DNA from: Bacteroidota bacterium
GTDB lineage: Bacteria > Bacteroidota > Bacteroidia > AKYH767-A > JABDAW01
DNA length: 18,588 nucleotides
Assembly: GCA_023251595.1 (NCBI GenBank)
Contig: JAHEYM010000019.1
Span: forward strand, 1-18,588
Direction of reading: 5' to 3'
The notes beneath the pieces were generated by a model. It searched no databases. It was given only the letters and a program-made list of their open reading frames with translations, and was not told the DNA's origin. A program made the position numbers and the translations under genes. Within the stretch, counting starts at the first letter, position 1, and every line of letters begins with the position of its first letter. Below, in pieces: positions 8,336 to 16,257 of this stretch.

Positions 8336-8779
8336 TTAGCGGGATGGTGGTTGATTTAATAGCAACCAATATAGCCCTAATTCATCAACCGCTTTTAAGA
8401 ACTTGTCAAATTCAACGGGTTTTACAATATAGCTGTTTGCCCCTAAACTATAACATTTTTCTATATCGGGGTCTTCTTTTGATGATGTGAGTATCACAAC
8501 CGGAATTTTCTTTGTCCGTTCATCTGCTTTAATTTTTTGCAGCACTTCAATGCCTCCAACTTTTGGCATATTTAAGTCCAATAAGATTACTTTTGGTAAA
8601 TTGTCCGGATTCCGCTTGATATAAATTCCTTCACTAAAAAGGTAATCAAGCGCATCCGCTCCGTTTTCTAAATGAACTAATTTGTTAGCAAGATTTCTTT
8701 TTCCCAAAGCACGGATTGTAAGTTCCGCATCGCCCATATTGTCTTCTATGAGTAAAATTTCAATTTCCCTGTTTTCCAT
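8336..8779 (-). CDS. Single-domain response regulator, Rcp1-like
   Basis: 147 residues making a lone receiver domain. It has the acidic pair E12/D13 (LLIEDNMGD), phospho-acceptor D68 (VILLDLNMPKVGG), T98 (VVILTSS) and K120 (YIVKPVEF). The long segment between helix 1 and D68 and the C-terminal LGLYWLLLNQPP are typical of Rcp1-type regulators, which pair with phytochrome-like kinases. There is no output domain, so it probably works by protein contact or as a phosphorelay shuttle. It starts 18 bp after the stop of the 480-residue kinase on the same strand, which strongly suggests an operon and a cognate pair. No photosensory domain is encoded in the window, so the link to light sensing is only by family. 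Confidence 0.95.
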   Translation of the reverse strand: MENREIEILLIEDNMGDAELTIRALGKRNLANKLVHLENGADALDYLFSEGIYIKRNPDNLPKVILLDLNMPKVGGIEVLQKIKADERTKKIPVVILTSSKEDPDIEKCYSLGANSYIVKPVEFDKFLKAVDELGLYWLLLNQPPSR

Positions 8780-8797
8780 AATAATTATATTTTTTTG

Positions 8798-10240
8798 TTA
8801 GTTATTGAGTAATGTAAAATTAAAAGTTGCCCCTGTATTCACTTTTCCTTCCGCCCATATTTTCCCTCCGTGTTTCGTGATAATTCGGTACGCAATAGCG
8901 AGGCCGAGACCCGTTCCCTCAAATTCCCTTTCTGTGTGCAGTCTCTGAAAAATACCAAATAGTTTATTAGCATATTTCATATCAAAACCAGCTCCGTTAT
9001 CTTTTATGGAGAACATAATTTCTCCGTTTTTGACTTCTGAAGATATCTGAATGATTGGTTTTTCTTTTTTTGAAGAGTATTTAATTGCGTTCGAAACAAG
9101 ATTTAACATTACCAGATACAGCAAGCTGTAATTTCCCATTACATCAGGAAGGTTACCAATAATTATGTTTGCTTTGTGGGACATGGATTTATTTATTTCA
9201 AAAAGTGCCTCTTTGGTAAGTTCACTCATGCTAATTTTACTCAATTGAATTTTTTTTCTTCCAAGACGGGAAAATGAAAGTAAATCATCAATTAATTGTC
9301 CCATTTTAGAAGCGTTATGTTTTATATTTTCAACTATACGCTTTCCTTCAGCATCAAGTATCTTTTCATAATCATGGTTCAGGATTGCAGCATATCCATG
9401 TACCGAACGCAGTGGTGCCCGTAAATCATGAGCAACTGAATAAGAAAATGATTCTAACTCTTTGTTTACTTCCAATAATTGTTCTTCGGCTTTTTTTCGG
9501 TTAGTGATGTCGTTAAAAATAATTGCGACCTGAAGATTGTGAGGGTCTCCCCATCGGAAAGCGTAAACATCGTACCATCGATGCAATTGTTCAGCACGAT
9601 TCTCGAATCGGATCGGTTCACCGGTCAATGCAATCTTTCCATAGGTTTCGAACCAATGTTCCTCATGATCAGGCGCAAATTCACGCATTCTTTTGCCCTC
9701 AGCATTTTTAAGACCTGTTTGCCTCTCAAACGAAGCATTAATCTCCAAAAAACGATAGTCAACGGGCTTTTTCAGATCATTGAAAATCATTTGAATAATG
9801 CAAAAACCCTCGTCTATAGAATCAAAAAGTATTCTGTATTTCTCCTCCGCTTTTTTTCGGCTCGTTATGTCGCTTTTGATAGTCATATATTGAAAGGGCT
9901 TTCCCAGATCATCTATGAATGGAACAATGGTTGTATCCTCCCAATAAAAAGTTCCATCTTTTGCTTTATTTTTTATTTCACCTTTCCATATTTTTCCATT
10001 GGCAATAGATGCCCATAAGCCACGGAAGAATTCTTTTGAGTGATGGCCAGAATTGACAATTCGATGGTCATGTCCTATTAACTCTTCTCTGGTGTATTTT
10101 GAAATCTTACAGAAATTATCATTTGCATGAACAATAACTCCTTTTTGGTTGGTAATGGCTACGATGGAGGATTCGTCAAGTGCATATTTATAATCCGATA
10201 TTTCCTCGTTTTGTCTTTTTATTTCAGTTTTCCGTTCCAT
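8798..10240 (-). CDS. Cytoplasmic PAS-PAS sensor histidine kinase
   Basis: 480 residues. A short coiled coil leads to PAS1 (~21-128, Aer-like, with GHDHRIVNSGHHSKEFF and the SDITSRKKAEE end) and PAS2 (~135-252, ending NDITNRKKAEE). The HisKA domain (~258-325) has H271 in SVAHDLRAPLRSVHGY. The HATPase domain (~360-478) has the N box LNLVSNAIKYSS, G1 box DNGAGFD (414-420) and G2 box GTGLGLAI (442-449). All catalytic boxes are intact. No membrane span is seen. The kinase core is of the phytochrome-like HWE-unrelated type common in Bacteroidota and is paralogous to the 6936-8042 kinase. Aer-type PAS1 domains sometimes bind flavin, but that cannot be told here. It is the first gene of the signalling block; the response regulator follows after 18 bp. 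Confidence 0.95.
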   Translation of the reverse strand: MERKTEIKRQNEEISDYKYALDESSIVAITNQKGVIVHANDNFCKISKYTREELIGHDHRIVNSGHHSKEFFRGLWASIANGKIWKGEIKNKAKDGTFYWEDTTIVPFIDDLGKPFQYMTIKSDITSRKKAEEKYRILFDSIDEGFCIIQMIFNDLKKPVDYRFLEINASFERQTGLKNAEGKRMREFAPDHEEHWFETYGKIALTGEPIRFENRAEQLHRWYDVYAFRWGDPHNLQVAIIFNDITNRKKAEEQLLEVNKELESFSYSVAHDLRAPLRSVHGYAAILNHDYEKILDAEGKRIVENIKHNASKMGQLIDDLLSFSRLGRKKIQLSKISMSELTKEALFEINKSMSHKANIIIGNLPDVMGNYSLLYLVMLNLVSNAIKYSSKKEKPIIQISSEVKNGEIMFSIKDNGAGFDMKYANKLFGIFQRLHTEREFEGTGLGLAIAYRIITKHGGKIWAEGKVNTGATFNFTLLNN

Positions 10241-10348
10241 TATATTTTATTTGTTCTGTACTTATTTTAAAGCCCCTATTGTTCTATATTGTTTTAAAAG
10301 TATTCGCAATTACAAACCCTTTGTGTGCGCTCTGCATGAGCATCACTT

Positions 10349-10373
10349 ATCTGCTAAGAGGATTCGAACCTCT
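10349..10373 (-). other. tRNA 3'-end fragment (T-arm plus acceptor strand)
   Basis: On the minus strand AGAGG-TTCGAAT-CCTCT (10373-10357) forms a perfect 5-bp T-stem with the seven-base TTCGAAT loop. It is followed by seven bases TAGCAGA (10356-10350) and T at the discriminator position, the spacing of a tRNA 3' half. The D-arm and anticodon arm are absent: the sequence upstream is the end of the alpha/beta hydrolase gene (stop at 10393), and no CCA follows. It looks like a relic of a tRNA gene, such as an attachment-site half left by an integrated element, rather than a working gene. The isotype cannot be told. Confidence 0.5.
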
Positions 10374-10392
10374 CATTTAATCAGACATTTCC

Positions 10393-11307
10393 TTACTCTA
10401 AAAACTCCTTCACGACTTTGTAAAACTCTTCCGGTTGCTCCATCCATGGAAAATGTCCGCAATTGTCGATCACTTTCATTTGCGATTTTTTTATACTCTC
10501 GTGAAGTTTTGCAGCCTGAAACGGAGTTGTAATAAAATCGTTATTCCCTACTACAATAAGTGTTGGAATTTTTAAACTTTCAAGTTTGTTAATTACACTA
10601 TAATTTTTGTCTGTATTATACGTGCCCGTACTTGCAAGCCTGTTCGGGAGAGGTAATTTCATTTCTTTCCAAAGTTTCATTCCTTTGTCAGGATTATAAA
10701 AATATAAAGGTAGAGCCCGCATCCAGGCAGCATTGAATGCCTCATCAGTTGTAGCATCATCCATTTCTGACAATCCGGAAATAGCGGATGAGAATTTGGG
10801 ATCAAATTGTAATTGTAGAGTATTGCGATAAACATCCGCACCAACATCTGTCATGTCAGATGGGGTATCTAATAAGATCAATTTCGATACACGGTCGGTG
10901 TATTTTAAAGAATAATTCATTGCAATATAACCCCCATGAGAATGACCCATTAAAATAAAGTTTTTTAAATGGAGATGTTTCCTCAACGATTCCAGATCTT
11001 CCACCATTTGTCCGACATCGATATTTTTTACTGCTGCATCTCTGCTCGAATATCCGCTCCCACGTGTGTCGTAGTAAACGAGGGTGAAGTTTTTTTCCAA
11101 CGGGTGAAGGGATTGTTGTAAATATTCGGAACCAATTCCCCAGCCCGGACATTGAACTAAAATAAGTGGTCCACGACCGGCGACTTTATAATATAGCGAA
11201 ATATCCCCAAGCGTATAATGATATTCACCCTCGGTTACCGGTCTTCCGATATCACAAGATTGAAATGATATATATATAAGAAGGAGTAATAAGAAAGTTT
11301 TTTTCAT
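10393..11307 (-). CDS. Lipoprotein alpha/beta hydrolase (proline iminopeptidase-like)
   Basis: 304 residues with a lipoprotein signal peptide (hydrophobic 5-14, lipobox ISFQSC with C18), so it is probably anchored in a cell-envelope membrane. The alpha/beta hydrolase fold starts at ~29. G-x-S-x-G appears as GHSHGG with nucleophile S123; the acid is probably D257 (VVGNNDF) and the histidine H285 (NCGHFPW), completing the triad. YYDTRGSGYSS is typical of the S33 prolyl aminopeptidase/hydrolase group. The substrate cannot be predicted: peptides, esters or other small molecules are possible. It lies 75 bp downstream of the cysteine desulfurase gene on the same strand, with a repeat in between. 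No terminator was seen; the tRNA-like relic follows 20 bp after the stop. Confidence 0.9.
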   Translation of the reverse strand: MKKTFLLLLLIYISFQSCDIGRPVTEGEYHYTLGDISLYYKVAGRGPLILVQCPGWGIGSEYLQQSLHPLEKNFTLVYYDTRGSGYSSRDAAVKNIDVGQMVEDLESLRKHLHLKNFILMGHSHGGYIAMNYSLKYTDRVSKLILLDTPSDMTDVGADVYRNTLQLQFDPKFSSAISGLSEMDDATTDEAFNAAWMRALPLYFYNPDKGMKLWKEMKLPLPNRLASTGTYNTDKNYSVINKLESLKIPTLIVVGNNDFITTPFQAAKLHESIKKSQMKVIDNCGHFPWMEQPEEFYKVVKEFLE

Positions 11308-11318
11308 TCGTCATTTTT

Positions 11319-11374
11319 CTTCGCGACTTCGCGACTTTGCAGCTTTCATCTTTTGCTGCGAAGGCGCAAAGACG
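11319..11374. repeat. Intergenic palindromic repeat with 8-nt period
   Basis: CTTCGCGA occurs twice in tandem (11319-11334), followed by the related CTTTGCAG. The far side reads as its complement with the same period (GCTGCGAAGGCGC, then AAAGACG). GCGACTTTGCAGC (11331-11343) and GCTGCGAAGGCGC (11355-11367) pair at 11 of 13 positions around an 11-nt loop. A run of seven T follows at 11378-11384 on the + strand. It sits between the desulfurase stop and the hydrolase start. It resembles interspersed repeats found between genes in many Bacteroidota genomes, from memory; other copies would lie outside the window. Confidence 0.6.
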
Positions 11375-11382
11375 CTATTTTT

Positions 11383-12537
11383 TTATGTTTCAATCCTCAA
11401 TTTATGAATACCCCTCTTCACTAATTCCACAACATATAAAACCTCTTCTTCGGTCGTATATTTTCCCAAAGAAAATCGCAATGAACCGCGAATTAATTCT
11501 TCAGAAACATTCATCGCGCTCAGTACATGTGAACCAGCCATCGAATCGGAAGTACAGGCTGAACCGGTCGAAACTGCAACTTCTTTTATCAATGGAATTA
11601 ATGCTGCACTGTCAATTCCTTGTATCGATAAGTTACTCACGTTTGGAAGCCGGTTTCGGATACTTCCATTTATATATATATTACTGGCTTCAATGATACC
11701 TTGTTCAAGTATCGTACGTAACCTTGAAATTCTTGCCGCATCATTCCACATTTCAACGAAAGCAATTTCACATGCTTTTCCAAAACCGACAATTCCCGGC
11801 ACATTCAGGGTTCCCGCACGCATTCCGTTTTCATGACTCCCCCCATCGATCAGAGGTATTAATTTCACCCTTGGATTTTGTTTTCGTATATATATAGCTC
11901 CGCAGCCTTTAGGACCGTATAATTTGTGTGATGAAAGACAAAGCAGATCTATATGATTTTCATGTACATCAATTCTTGTTTTTCCGGCTGCCTGCGTTGC
12001 ATCAGTCATGAATAAAGTATTTGCTTCATGCGAAATTTTGCCCAGTTCTTCAATCGGATGAATCGTTCCGGTTTCATTATTTCCATACATGATGCAAACC
12101 AAAATCGTATCCTCTCTGATTGTTTTTTTTAATAATTCCGGAGAAATCAAACCGTCACGATCAACCGGAAGCACTGTAATTTCTGCGCCTTTTTTTTTGA
12201 GTTGTTTGCAGGTATCCAACACAGCCTCGTGTTCTGTGGCTGCTGTAATAATATGTTTTCCCTTATGTATATATGAAGCGAAAACACCTTTTATCGCCAT
12301 ATTAATTGCTTCGGTCGAACCCGATGTAAAGACGATTTCCTGCGCCGATGCTCCGATAAGTTTACTCACATTTTCTCTCGCCTCTTTCACTGCTTCATCC
12401 GCAATCCACCCAAAAGAATGTGTACGACTCGCCGCATTTCCGAATTTCTCTGAAAAATATGGAAGCATCACTTCAACCACACGCGGATCGACCGGCGTGG
12501 TCGCATTATAATCCATATAAATCGGCAATTTCAACAT
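11383..12537 (-). CDS. Cysteine desulfurase, NifS/IscS family
   Basis: 384 residues, a usual length for the family. It is a PLP enzyme that takes sulfur from cysteine to form a protein persulfide for Fe-S cluster or thio-cofactor synthesis. Visible motifs are YMDYNATTPVDP at the N-terminus, the PLP-stacking His in ATEHEAV (H103), NNETGT, the PLP aspartate in FMTDATQAAGK (D179), the Schiff-base lysine K205 in SSHKLYGPKG, and the catalytic C328 in STGSACTSDSMAGSHVL, the flexible loop of group I (IscS/NifS-like) enzymes. No scaffold or other isc/suf genes are adjacent, so IscS, NifS or a tRNA-thiolation role cannot be separated. Its start is 48 bp from the divergent VIT transporter, and a TATTTTTG element ends 4 bp before the ATG, suggesting a leaderless or nearly leaderless mRNA. 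Confidence 0.95.
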   Translation of the reverse strand: MLKLPIYMDYNATTPVDPRVVEVMLPYFSEKFGNAASRTHSFGWIADEAVKEARENVSKLIGASAQEIVFTSGSTEAINMAIKGVFASYIHKGKHIITAATEHEAVLDTCKQLKKKGAEITVLPVDRDGLISPELLKKTIREDTILVCIMYGNNETGTIHPIEELGKISHEANTLFMTDATQAAGKTRIDVHENHIDLLCLSSHKLYGPKGCGAIYIRKQNPRVKLIPLIDGGSHENGMRAGTLNVPGIVGFGKACEIAFVEMWNDAARISRLRTILEQGIIEASNIYINGSIRNRLPNVSNLSIQGIDSAALIPLIKEVAVSTGSACTSDSMAGSHVLSAMNVSEELIRGSLRFSLGKYTTEEEVLYVVELVKRGIHKLRIET

Positions 12538-12541
12538 TCTT

Positions 12542-12549
12542 CAAAAATA
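12542..12549 (-). promoter_or_regulatory. -7 element for the cysteine desulfurase gene
   Basis: TATTTTTG on the minus strand fits TAnnTTTG and ends 4 nt before the start codon at 12537, so transcription would begin at or very near the ATG. No clear -33 TTG is seen at the usual spacing. Confidence 0.45.
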
Positions 12550-12560
12550 CAAAGAATCCA

Positions 12561-12568
12561 TACCTTTG
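12561..12568 (+). promoter_or_regulatory. -7 element for the VIT-family transporter gene
   Basis: TACCTTTG matches TAnnTTTG exactly and lies 17 nt before the ATG at 12586, so the leader would be about ten bases with no Shine-Dalgarno site. No good -33 TTG is seen. It lies back to back with the desulfurase element, 11 bp apart. Confidence 0.5.
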
Positions 12569-12585
12569 CCCGAATCTTTTTCACC

Positions 12586-13284
12586 ATGCACGCACATCAT
12601 CACGAAAAACATTTTCGGCAGTCGGATCTTGTAAAAGATATTGTCATTGGTTTATCCGACGGTCTCACGGTGCCTTTCGCACTCGCTGCGGGACTTAGCG
12701 GGGCTGTGCATGATAATTCTATCATTATCACTGCAGGTATCGCTGAAATTATTGCAGGCTCAATTGCGATGGGGCTCGGTGGATATCTCGCAGGGAGAAC
12801 AGAAATCGAGCATTACGATTCCGAACTAAAGAGAGAATACGACGAAATCCGTGATTTTTATGAAAAGGAACGACAGGAAGTAAAAGACATTTTTGCTGAA
12901 TATGGCTTGAGTCCCGCTTCTCAGGAAATTATCATCGACGAACTTTCAAAGGATCATGATAAATGGGTCGATTTTATGATGCGTTTCGAACTTGGTCTCG
13001 ATAAACCCGATGCAAAACGTGCCCGAAATTCTGCACTCAATATTGGCGGTGCCTATATTGTTGGTGGCGTCATTCCATTGCTTGGATATATTTTCACCAG
13101 CGAACCAAACATCGGATTAATTTATTCATCTGTCATCACGATCGTCTGTCTGCTTACTTTTGGTTTTTTAAAGAGCAGAGTTACAGGACAGCCACCACTC
13201 GCAGGCGCTCTCAAAACCGCTGCCATCGGTCTTCTTGCAGCAACTGCCGCATACGGTATAGCGAAATTGGTGGGAAAAATCTGA
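12586..13284 (+). CDS. VIT1/CCC1-family Fe2+/Mn2+ transporter
   Basis: 232 residues of the VIT/CCC1 family, divalent metal transporters that move iron or manganese out of the cytoplasm (in eukaryotes into vacuoles). The N-terminus is His-rich (HAHHHEKH). Five hydrophobic segments fit the family: ~20-40 (IVIGLSDGLTVPFALAAGLS), ~46-66 (ITAGIAEIIAGSIAMGLGGYLAG), ~147-167, ~175-195 and ~207-229. The loop at ~70-135 is a charged helical domain rich in Glu and Asp (EIEHYDSELKREYDEIRDFYEKER, EVKDIFAEYG), the position of the metal-binding domain in plant VIT1. DGLTVPFALAAGLSGA and the GSIAMGLGGYLA stretch are family signatures. It is divergent from the cysteine desulfurase, which may point to a shared response to iron state (inference). 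Confidence 0.93.
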   Translation: MHAHHHEKHFRQSDLVKDIVIGLSDGLTVPFALAAGLSGAVHDNSIIITAGIAEIIAGSIAMGLGGYLAGRTEIEHYDSELKREYDEIRDFYEKERQEVKDIFAEYGLSPASQEIIIDELSKDHDKWVDFMMRFELGLDKPDAKRARNSALNIGGAYIVGGVIPLLGYIFTSEPNIGLIYSSVITIVCLLTFGFLKSRVTGQPPLAGALKTAAIGLLAATAAYGIAKLVGKI

Positions 13285-13344
13285 TTTAATAAACAAGGGA
13301 CCATTCCTTACGAAACAGCCCCTTGACCCATGAAAACCAAACAA

Positions 13345-14601
13345 TTATTTTAATAGCGATAATTTCGTGACAGCCAACGACTCGCCAGCTCTCACTACAA
13401 GTTGATAGGTTCCACTGGCTAATCCACCTGTATCATAGATGACACTATGAGATCCCTGTGGTTGATTTTCTTTTGCCAGAATTGCAACCACCCTTCCCTG
13501 TAAATCATACAAACAAATGGAGATTTCAGATTGTTTTGCAAGGGTATAATCTACATGGAAGGAATTGGAGAACGGATTTGGAAACACTTTAATATCAAGT
13601 GGGCGATCGAGTACGACAGGAACTGCACTTGTTAACCGGAAGGCATGAACGCTATCAGTTGTTGAGCAACTTCCTAAACTTGTGTTGATGGTCAGTGTAA
13701 CCATATACCATCCGCTGACAGCAAAAATGTGATAAGGATTTGGTGAAGTACTTGTAGTGCTATCTCCGAAATCCCATGTCTGGGACGATGCCTGAACATT
13801 CGAAATATTCACGAAAGAAATTCCTCCGCTTCCGATACTGCTCGAATCGGGAAAAGAATAAAATGCCGCATGGCATGCACCAATCGAAATCGTTTGACAA
13901 ATCGTATCTATACATGTAGAATTTGAGTTCATGATGGTCAGGCATACTGAATAAGTGCCTGTGTTTGCGTATTGATGAAATGGATTTTGTTGGGTAGAAT
14001 TATTTCCATCACCGAAATTCCAAAACCAATAAACCGGATTGGTGTATGACACGTCAGTGAAATAATATCCAAGACCGGATGCATCCACAGAATCTGTAAA
14101 ATAAGCTTGACAGCCACCACTTCCTGAAGCAATGACAACATTCGAGCAATAAGTATCAGTGCAGGTTTGGGACGAATCAGAAATTGTCAAACAAACTGCA
14201 TAGTTTCCGGCATTAGCGTATGTATGGTGCGGGTTCTGTAAATTCGAGTAGGTATTATCGCCAAAACTCCAGGAGAAAAAGGTGCTGTTACCAGCTGATT
14301 GGTTCTGATAATAAACACCAAATCCCGATGAATCGGGATGGGGAGTGAAGTTCGCCTGACAGGAGAGCACATGCGGATGAGGATCGGCTTTCGTTTGTGC
14401 AAAGCCCTGAATGCTAAGCATAAGTAATATGGTCAGCGATAGCAACCCTACTCTTACCTGAGGTATAAATTTCAACCATGGGCGTTTCTTATTGTAAGTA
14501 GGGAAACTCTTCTCCTTGCCCGCATCTTTAGAGCTGCTCACTACTCTCATGATCCTCGTTTCCGGGGATTCCTGCATCATCAATTGGCTATGCTTGCTCA
14601 T
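13345..14601 (-). CDS. Secreted three-PKD-domain protein with T9SS sorting domain
   Basis: I prefer the Met codon at 14601, which follows an AAAGAAC leader; the frame stays open to an upstream ATG at 14652. Numbered from that upstream ATG, three PKD domains lie at ~98-174, ~181-257 and ~260-338, each with the WxFGD signature (FSWSFGDN, WFWNFGDGN, QTWDFGDST), an NP..H.Y/F segment and a V-x-L-T-I strand. Pairs of cysteines in each domain may form disulfides. The T9SS type-A domain is at ~352-435 (KVFPNPFSNSF, DLQGRVVAI, SGTYQLVV). Just before the mature part is a hydrophobic stretch ending IQGFAQ (~69-86), a signal peptide with an unusually long basic N-region of about 50 residues even from the later start. 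PKD domains usually serve in adhesion or as spacers; no catalytic domain is present. It converges on the VIT gene 60 bp away, with no clear terminator. Confidence 0.88.
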   Translation of the reverse strand: MSKHSQLMMQESPETRIMRVVSSSKDAGKEKSFPTYNKKRPWLKFIPQVRVGLLSLTILLMLSIQGFAQTKADPHPHVLSCQANFTPHPDSSGFGVYYQNQSAGNSTFFSWSFGDNTYSNLQNPHHTYANAGNYAVCLTISDSSQTCTDTYCSNVVIASGSGGCQAYFTDSVDASGLGYYFTDVSYTNPVYWFWNFGDGNNSTQQNPFHQYANTGTYSVCLTIMNSNSTCIDTICQTISIGACHAAFYSFPDSSSIGSGGISFVNISNVQASSQTWDFGDSTTSTSPNPYHIFAVSGWYMVTLTINTSLGSCSTTDSVHAFRLTSAVPVVLDRPLDIKVFPNPFSNSFHVDYTLAKQSEISICLYDLQGRVVAILAKENQPQGSHSVIYDTGGLASGTYQLVVRAGESLAVTKLSLLK

Positions 14602-14713
14602 GTTCTTTTGTTTTGATTGTGATGACTTGAATATCACGATACAAAATTGCATCAGGGATCAACTGAAAAGAAAGACAAAATTTTGATTTCTTACCCGTTC
14701 AGGGTTCTGAACC

Positions 14714-16183
14714 TTATTCTTCAAGCCCCGCCTTGGCTTTCAACCAGTTACTGTAGTTGATAACTTCCGCGTCATCGTTTCCATCCATCGTATCTGTCGT
14801 GATAAAGGACCTGATTTTGGCGACGAGCGACTTATTCGCCTCCACAAACTCTACGGTTGACATGTCGCGAAGGATACCAAGGAACTCTTTTTCTCTTCTG
14901 TTTTCGACCGAATCCAGCAATTCGCGGAAGTCTTTTCTGATCTGAGCAGTCTTATAATCAAGGAAATCATAGTCTTTCAGCTCATATCGTATCATGAGCT
15001 CTGCGATAGCGATTTTAAATTTCAACATCGTATCGGCATTCTTATACCCCTCATGCTGATAAAGTTTATTGAGGTTTTTAATCGCCTGATGAAATTCTTT
15101 TTTCCTGAACCAAAGAATGGCAAGATTGAGGTGAAGGAATACTTCATAGAAAGGCGTATTCTTCAATGTTTCTTTATCGCGCAACTCTTCGAGAAGTCGG
15201 ATTCCCTTATCCACATCATTCAATGAATAGTTGAGCATCAGGGCATTATAGTAGAAAAATTTGTACTTGTCGTACAGCAGGTTATTGAATTCATGCATAG
15301 CCTCCTGCAACTTCTCTGCGTATTGAAGCGACATTTCTGTCTTGTTTTGTGCGAAAAGAGTATTCACTAAATACGTCAACATCTGCAACTTTGTATTGTG
15401 GTTGCTTTTGTTGAAAAGTTTTTCGCGGGTGAATTGTTTGTAGGTCGTGAGAAGGAAGTCTTCGAGTGAATTATAGTCACGTCGCTGAAGCAGAATCTGA
15501 GAAACTGCCTGATAAATTCTGAACCGGAACGCGGGATTGGCAATAATTTCTTTGTCGGAAGAGAAATCGTCGATGGTCTTCTGCAAAAGTTCAAGAACCG
15601 GGTTGTCTCGTGCTGAGAAATTCTGATTCACTTTAAGCCGGTAGCTGACAACGGCAAGGATATCGTCGATTTGCCGGAGGGTTAACAGGTGTTGATAATT
15701 TTGTTTCCGCTTTGCAACATATTCCTCGGGGTTGATCGTCATAATTTCGTGTGAAAGCTTGATATATTCACCATAAATAATGTCGAGAAGCTCATACTGT
15801 TCCAGCTTTTTACTCTTTGTCTCGGCTTTTTTCAGGAAGTGAAGTGCCAGCTTAAATTTGTTTCGGTTGAAGAAAAATTTGTTCAGAGCGAGGAGGTAAA
15901 GTACTTTATTCAGGTCGTCCGACTCATAATATTGAAGTGTTATGCTCTTACATATCTCCTCAGACAGCCTGTTTTTCAATCGATAAAATGCGTTTTTTTC
16001 ACCATCTGCATAAAGTTTCTTGAAGATCTTATCCTCATCATACTCTTCACCACTTTTCCTTACGTAATCGAACATCTGCAGGTCTTTTCGTTCTGCGGAT
16101 GGCATGAATCTGGAGAAGTAAAGTTTAAGAAACCTCACTTCTTCTTTGTTCATCATCCCGATTACTTGATTGAGAATATCCAT
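14714..16183 (-). CDS. All-helical cytoplasmic protein of unknown function
   Basis: 489 residues with no signal peptide or membrane segment. The sequence is strongly helical, rich in Lys, Glu, Leu and Tyr, with recurring pairs of helices that look like degenerate TPR repeats (for example LALNKFFFNRNKFKLALHFLKKAE, LALHFL..A, VFLHLNLAILWFRKKEFHQAIKNLNKLY). The N-terminus MDILNQVIGMMNKEEVRFLKLYFSRF is a recognisable pattern of uncharacterised Bacteroidota proteins of this length, from memory. No catalytic motif is evident, so a scaffold or protein-interaction role is the most that can be inferred. It is divergent from the 16258 secreted protein (74 bp between starts). A small GTTCAG-GGTT-CTGAAC hairpin at 14697-14712 sits right after the stop codon but lacks a T-run. 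Confidence 0.8.
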   Translation of the reverse strand: MDILNQVIGMMNKEEVRFLKLYFSRFMPSAERKDLQMFDYVRKSGEEYDEDKIFKKLYADGEKNAFYRLKNRLSEEICKSITLQYYESDDLNKVLYLLALNKFFFNRNKFKLALHFLKKAETKSKKLEQYELLDIIYGEYIKLSHEIMTINPEEYVAKRKQNYQHLLTLRQIDDILAVVSYRLKVNQNFSARDNPVLELLQKTIDDFSSDKEIIANPAFRFRIYQAVSQILLQRRDYNSLEDFLLTTYKQFTREKLFNKSNHNTKLQMLTYLVNTLFAQNKTEMSLQYAEKLQEAMHEFNNLLYDKYKFFYYNALMLNYSLNDVDKGIRLLEELRDKETLKNTPFYEVFLHLNLAILWFRKKEFHQAIKNLNKLYQHEGYKNADTMLKFKIAIAELMIRYELKDYDFLDYKTAQIRKDFRELLDSVENRREKEFLGILRDMSTVEFVEANKSLVAKIRSFITTDTMDGNDDAEVINYSNWLKAKAGLEE

Positions 16184-16245
16184 GTGTATCCTTTGAACAG
16201 GTAAGAATTGTAAAAATATTATTTATTCACCATATTATCGAATCT

Positions 16246-16253
16246 TATCTTTG
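16246..16253 (+). promoter_or_regulatory. -7 element of the 16258 gene
   Basis: TATCTTTG matches TAnnTTTG and ends 4 nt before the ATG at 16258, so the transcript should start at or within a few bases of the start codon. No -33 TTG is at the usual spacing. Confidence 0.5.
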
Positions 16254-16257
16254 TTTC

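Noticed and set aside
9479..10018. 179-codon + strand frame opposite the PAS-PAS kinase
   Set aside because: Antisense shadow of a kinase whose domains are unambiguous in the other strand.
12089..12511. 140-codon + strand frame opposite the cysteine desulfurase
   Set aside because: Antisense shadow; the desulfurase motifs and active-site residues are intact in the minus strand.
13285..13344. CAAGGG/CCCTTG inverted repeat between convergent VIT and PKD genes
   Set aside because: Only 6 bp of stem with a 20-nt loop and no T-run; not a credible terminator.
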